Shown here one piece after another: positions 13,966 to 14,951 of a stretch of 14,951 nt of DNA; position 1 is the first letter of the stretch, and each line of letters opens with the position of its first letter. The notes below the pieces were generated by a model, which was not told the DNA's origin, did not search any database, and saw only the letters and a program-made list of their open reading frames with translations. Source of the stretch: JAYZVT01 sp050248375 (lineage in GTDB: Bacteria > Pseudomonadota > Alphaproteobacteria > Rhizobiales > Methyloligellaceae); NCBI GenBank assembly GCA_050248375.1, contig JBFWSL010000056.1:1-14951 (forward strand), read 5' to 3'. A program made the position numbers and the translations under genes.

Positions 13966-14951
13966 TCAAACCTCCTTCGCCATCTCGCGCAGCCTGAATT
14001 TCTGGATTTTGCCGGTTGAGGTCTTTGGTATCTCCGCGAAGACGAAATGGCGGGGGCATTTGTAGCGGGCCAGCCGCTCGCGGCACCACACGTTCAGTTC
14101 CTCGCAGGTGACCGACTTGCCGGGCCGCGTCTCGATGAAGGCGCAAGGGGTCTCGCCCCATTTCTCGTCCGGCCTGGCGACCACGGCCGCCGCGGCCACG
14201 GCCGGATGCTTGTAGAGCACGTCCTCCACCTCGATGGAGGAAATGTTCTCGCCGCCCGAGATGATGATGTCCTTGGACCGGTCCTTGAGCTGGATGTAGC
14301 CGTCGGGATGCATGACGCCGAGGTCGCCGGAGTGGAACCAGCCGCCCGAAAGCGACTCTTCCGTCGCCTTCTTGTTCTTCAGGTAGCCCTTCATGACGAT
14401 GTTGCCGCGGAACATGACTTCGCCCAGCGTCTCGCCGTCGGCGGGAACGGGCTCCATGCTCTCCGGGTCCATCACGGTGAGGCCTTCCAGCGCGGCGTAG
14501 CGCACGCCCTGACGTGCCTTCTTCCCCGCCCGCGCGGCGGGGTCCAGCGCGTCCCACTCGGCCTTCCACTCGTTCACCACCGCGGGGCCGTAGGTCTCGG
14601 TGAGCCCGTAGACGTGGGTGACGTTGAAGCCGGCGTCGGCCATTCCCGCCAGCACGGATTCCGGCGGCGGCGCGGCGGCGGTGACGAACTGCACCACATG
14701 AGGCAGGGGGCGCTTTTCCTCCTCGGGCGCGTTCAGCAGCGTGGACATGACGATGGGAGCGCCGCACAGATGCGTGACCTTGTGGTCGGCGATGGCGTCG
14801 AACATGGCCCTGGCGCGCACCCAGCGCAGACAGACATGGGTGCCGCCGACCAGCGACAGGGTCCAGGGGAAGCACCAGCCGTTGCAGTGGAACATGGGTA
14901 GCGTCCACAGATAGACAGGATGCCTGGCCATGCCGGCGGCGACCACGTTGG
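13966..14951 (-). CDS. AMP-forming acyl-CoA synthetase, N-terminus outside the window
   Basis: Activates a carboxylic acid to its CoA thioester through an acyl-adenylate. The frame is open to the right edge, so only the C-terminal 327 or so residues are seen; the P-loop-like AMP motif of the N-terminal half is missing for that reason. Visible are PMFHCNGWCFPW, the adenylate motif YGLTETYGPA, GWFHSGDLGVMHPDGY with the ribose-binding aspartate, the hinge region LKDRSKDIIISGGENISSIEVE, and KTSTGKIQKF with the catalytic lysine near the end. MFHCNGW and the NVCLR-like segment place it with the AlkK/DmdB type enzymes for medium-chain, short branched or methylthio-acids rather than acetate. The substrate is unresolved. 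The C-terminus is complete (MAKEV, TGA). Confidence 0.92.
   Translation of the reverse strand, partial: NVVAAGMARHPVYLWTLPMFHCNGWCFPWTLSLVGGTHVCLRWVRARAMFDAIADHKVTHLCGAPIVMSTLLNAPEEEKRPLPHVVQFVTAAAPPPESVLAGMADAGFNVTHVYGLTETYGPAVVNEWKAEWDALDPAARAGKKARQGVRYAALEGLTVMDPESMEPVPADGETLGEVMFRGNIVMKGYLKNKKATEESLSGGWFHSGDLGVMHPDGYIQLKDRSKDIIISGGENISSIEVEDVLYKHPAVAAAAVVARPDEKWGETPCAFIETRPGKSVTCEELNVWCRERLARYKCPRHFVFAEIPKTSTGKIQKFRLREMAKEV

Noticed and set aside
1..14951. CRISPR, tRNA, rRNA, transposase, toxin-antitoxin or defence genes
   Set aside because: Looked for on both strands by eye; nothing with the required repeats, folds or motifs was found.

Overview
The window is high-GC bacterial DNA of alphaproteobacterial type, most likely from the Hyphomicrobiales or a close relative. 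Three things support this: small YdcH/DUF465 proteins, intergenic boxes of the form TTAA-N7-TTAA (the CtrA cell-cycle regulator site), and a long interrupted palindrome that resembles the rhizobial intergenic palindromic repeats. I assign no genus. I saw no rRNA, tRNA, CRISPR array, insertion sequence or phage gene. The genes look like ordinary chromosome with high GC at third codon positions.

Layout. (1) 1-1330: the 3' end of a diguanylate cyclase, a palindromic repeat, and two divergently transcribed DUF465 genes, closed by a strong terminator. (2) 1348-2427, minus: a tartrate/D-malate dehydrogenase with an inverted repeat in front of its start. (3) 2612-7809, plus: a group of exported or membrane proteins, namely an L,D-transpeptidase, a HupE/UreJ-type membrane protein, a membrane-anchored alpha/beta hydrolase with a proline-rich stalk, and a secreted protein of unknown function ending in three 60-bp repeats that encode a charged helix. 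A decayed small exported gene lies between the first two. (4) 7816-11266, minus: phosphoenolpyruvate carboxylase followed by a TRIC-type channel. (5) 11449-12474, plus: a protein with two bactofilin domains. (6) 12481-14951, minus: a succinate-semialdehyde dehydrogenase and, at the window edge, an AMP-forming acyl-CoA synthetase without its N-terminus.

How the genes may work together. The metabolic genes (tartrate/malate dehydrogenase, PEP carboxylase, succinate-semialdehyde dehydrogenase, acyl-CoA ligase) all deal with C4 acids or acyl-CoA, but nothing shows that they form one pathway. The more interesting thread is in the envelope and cytoskeletal genes. A perfect CtrA-type box lies in front of the double bactofilin gene, and near-matches lie in front of the L,D-transpeptidase and the anchored hydrolase. 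Apart from one TTAA inside a gene, these boxes contain every TTAA I found by eye in the window. This suggests, but does not prove, shared cell-cycle control of peptidoglycan cross-linking, a periplasmic hydrolase and a cytoskeletal polymer. I found no defence system or other clearly new multi-gene machine. The best candidates for new biology are the double bactofilin with its unassigned central domain, and the unknown secreted protein next to the anchored hydrolase.
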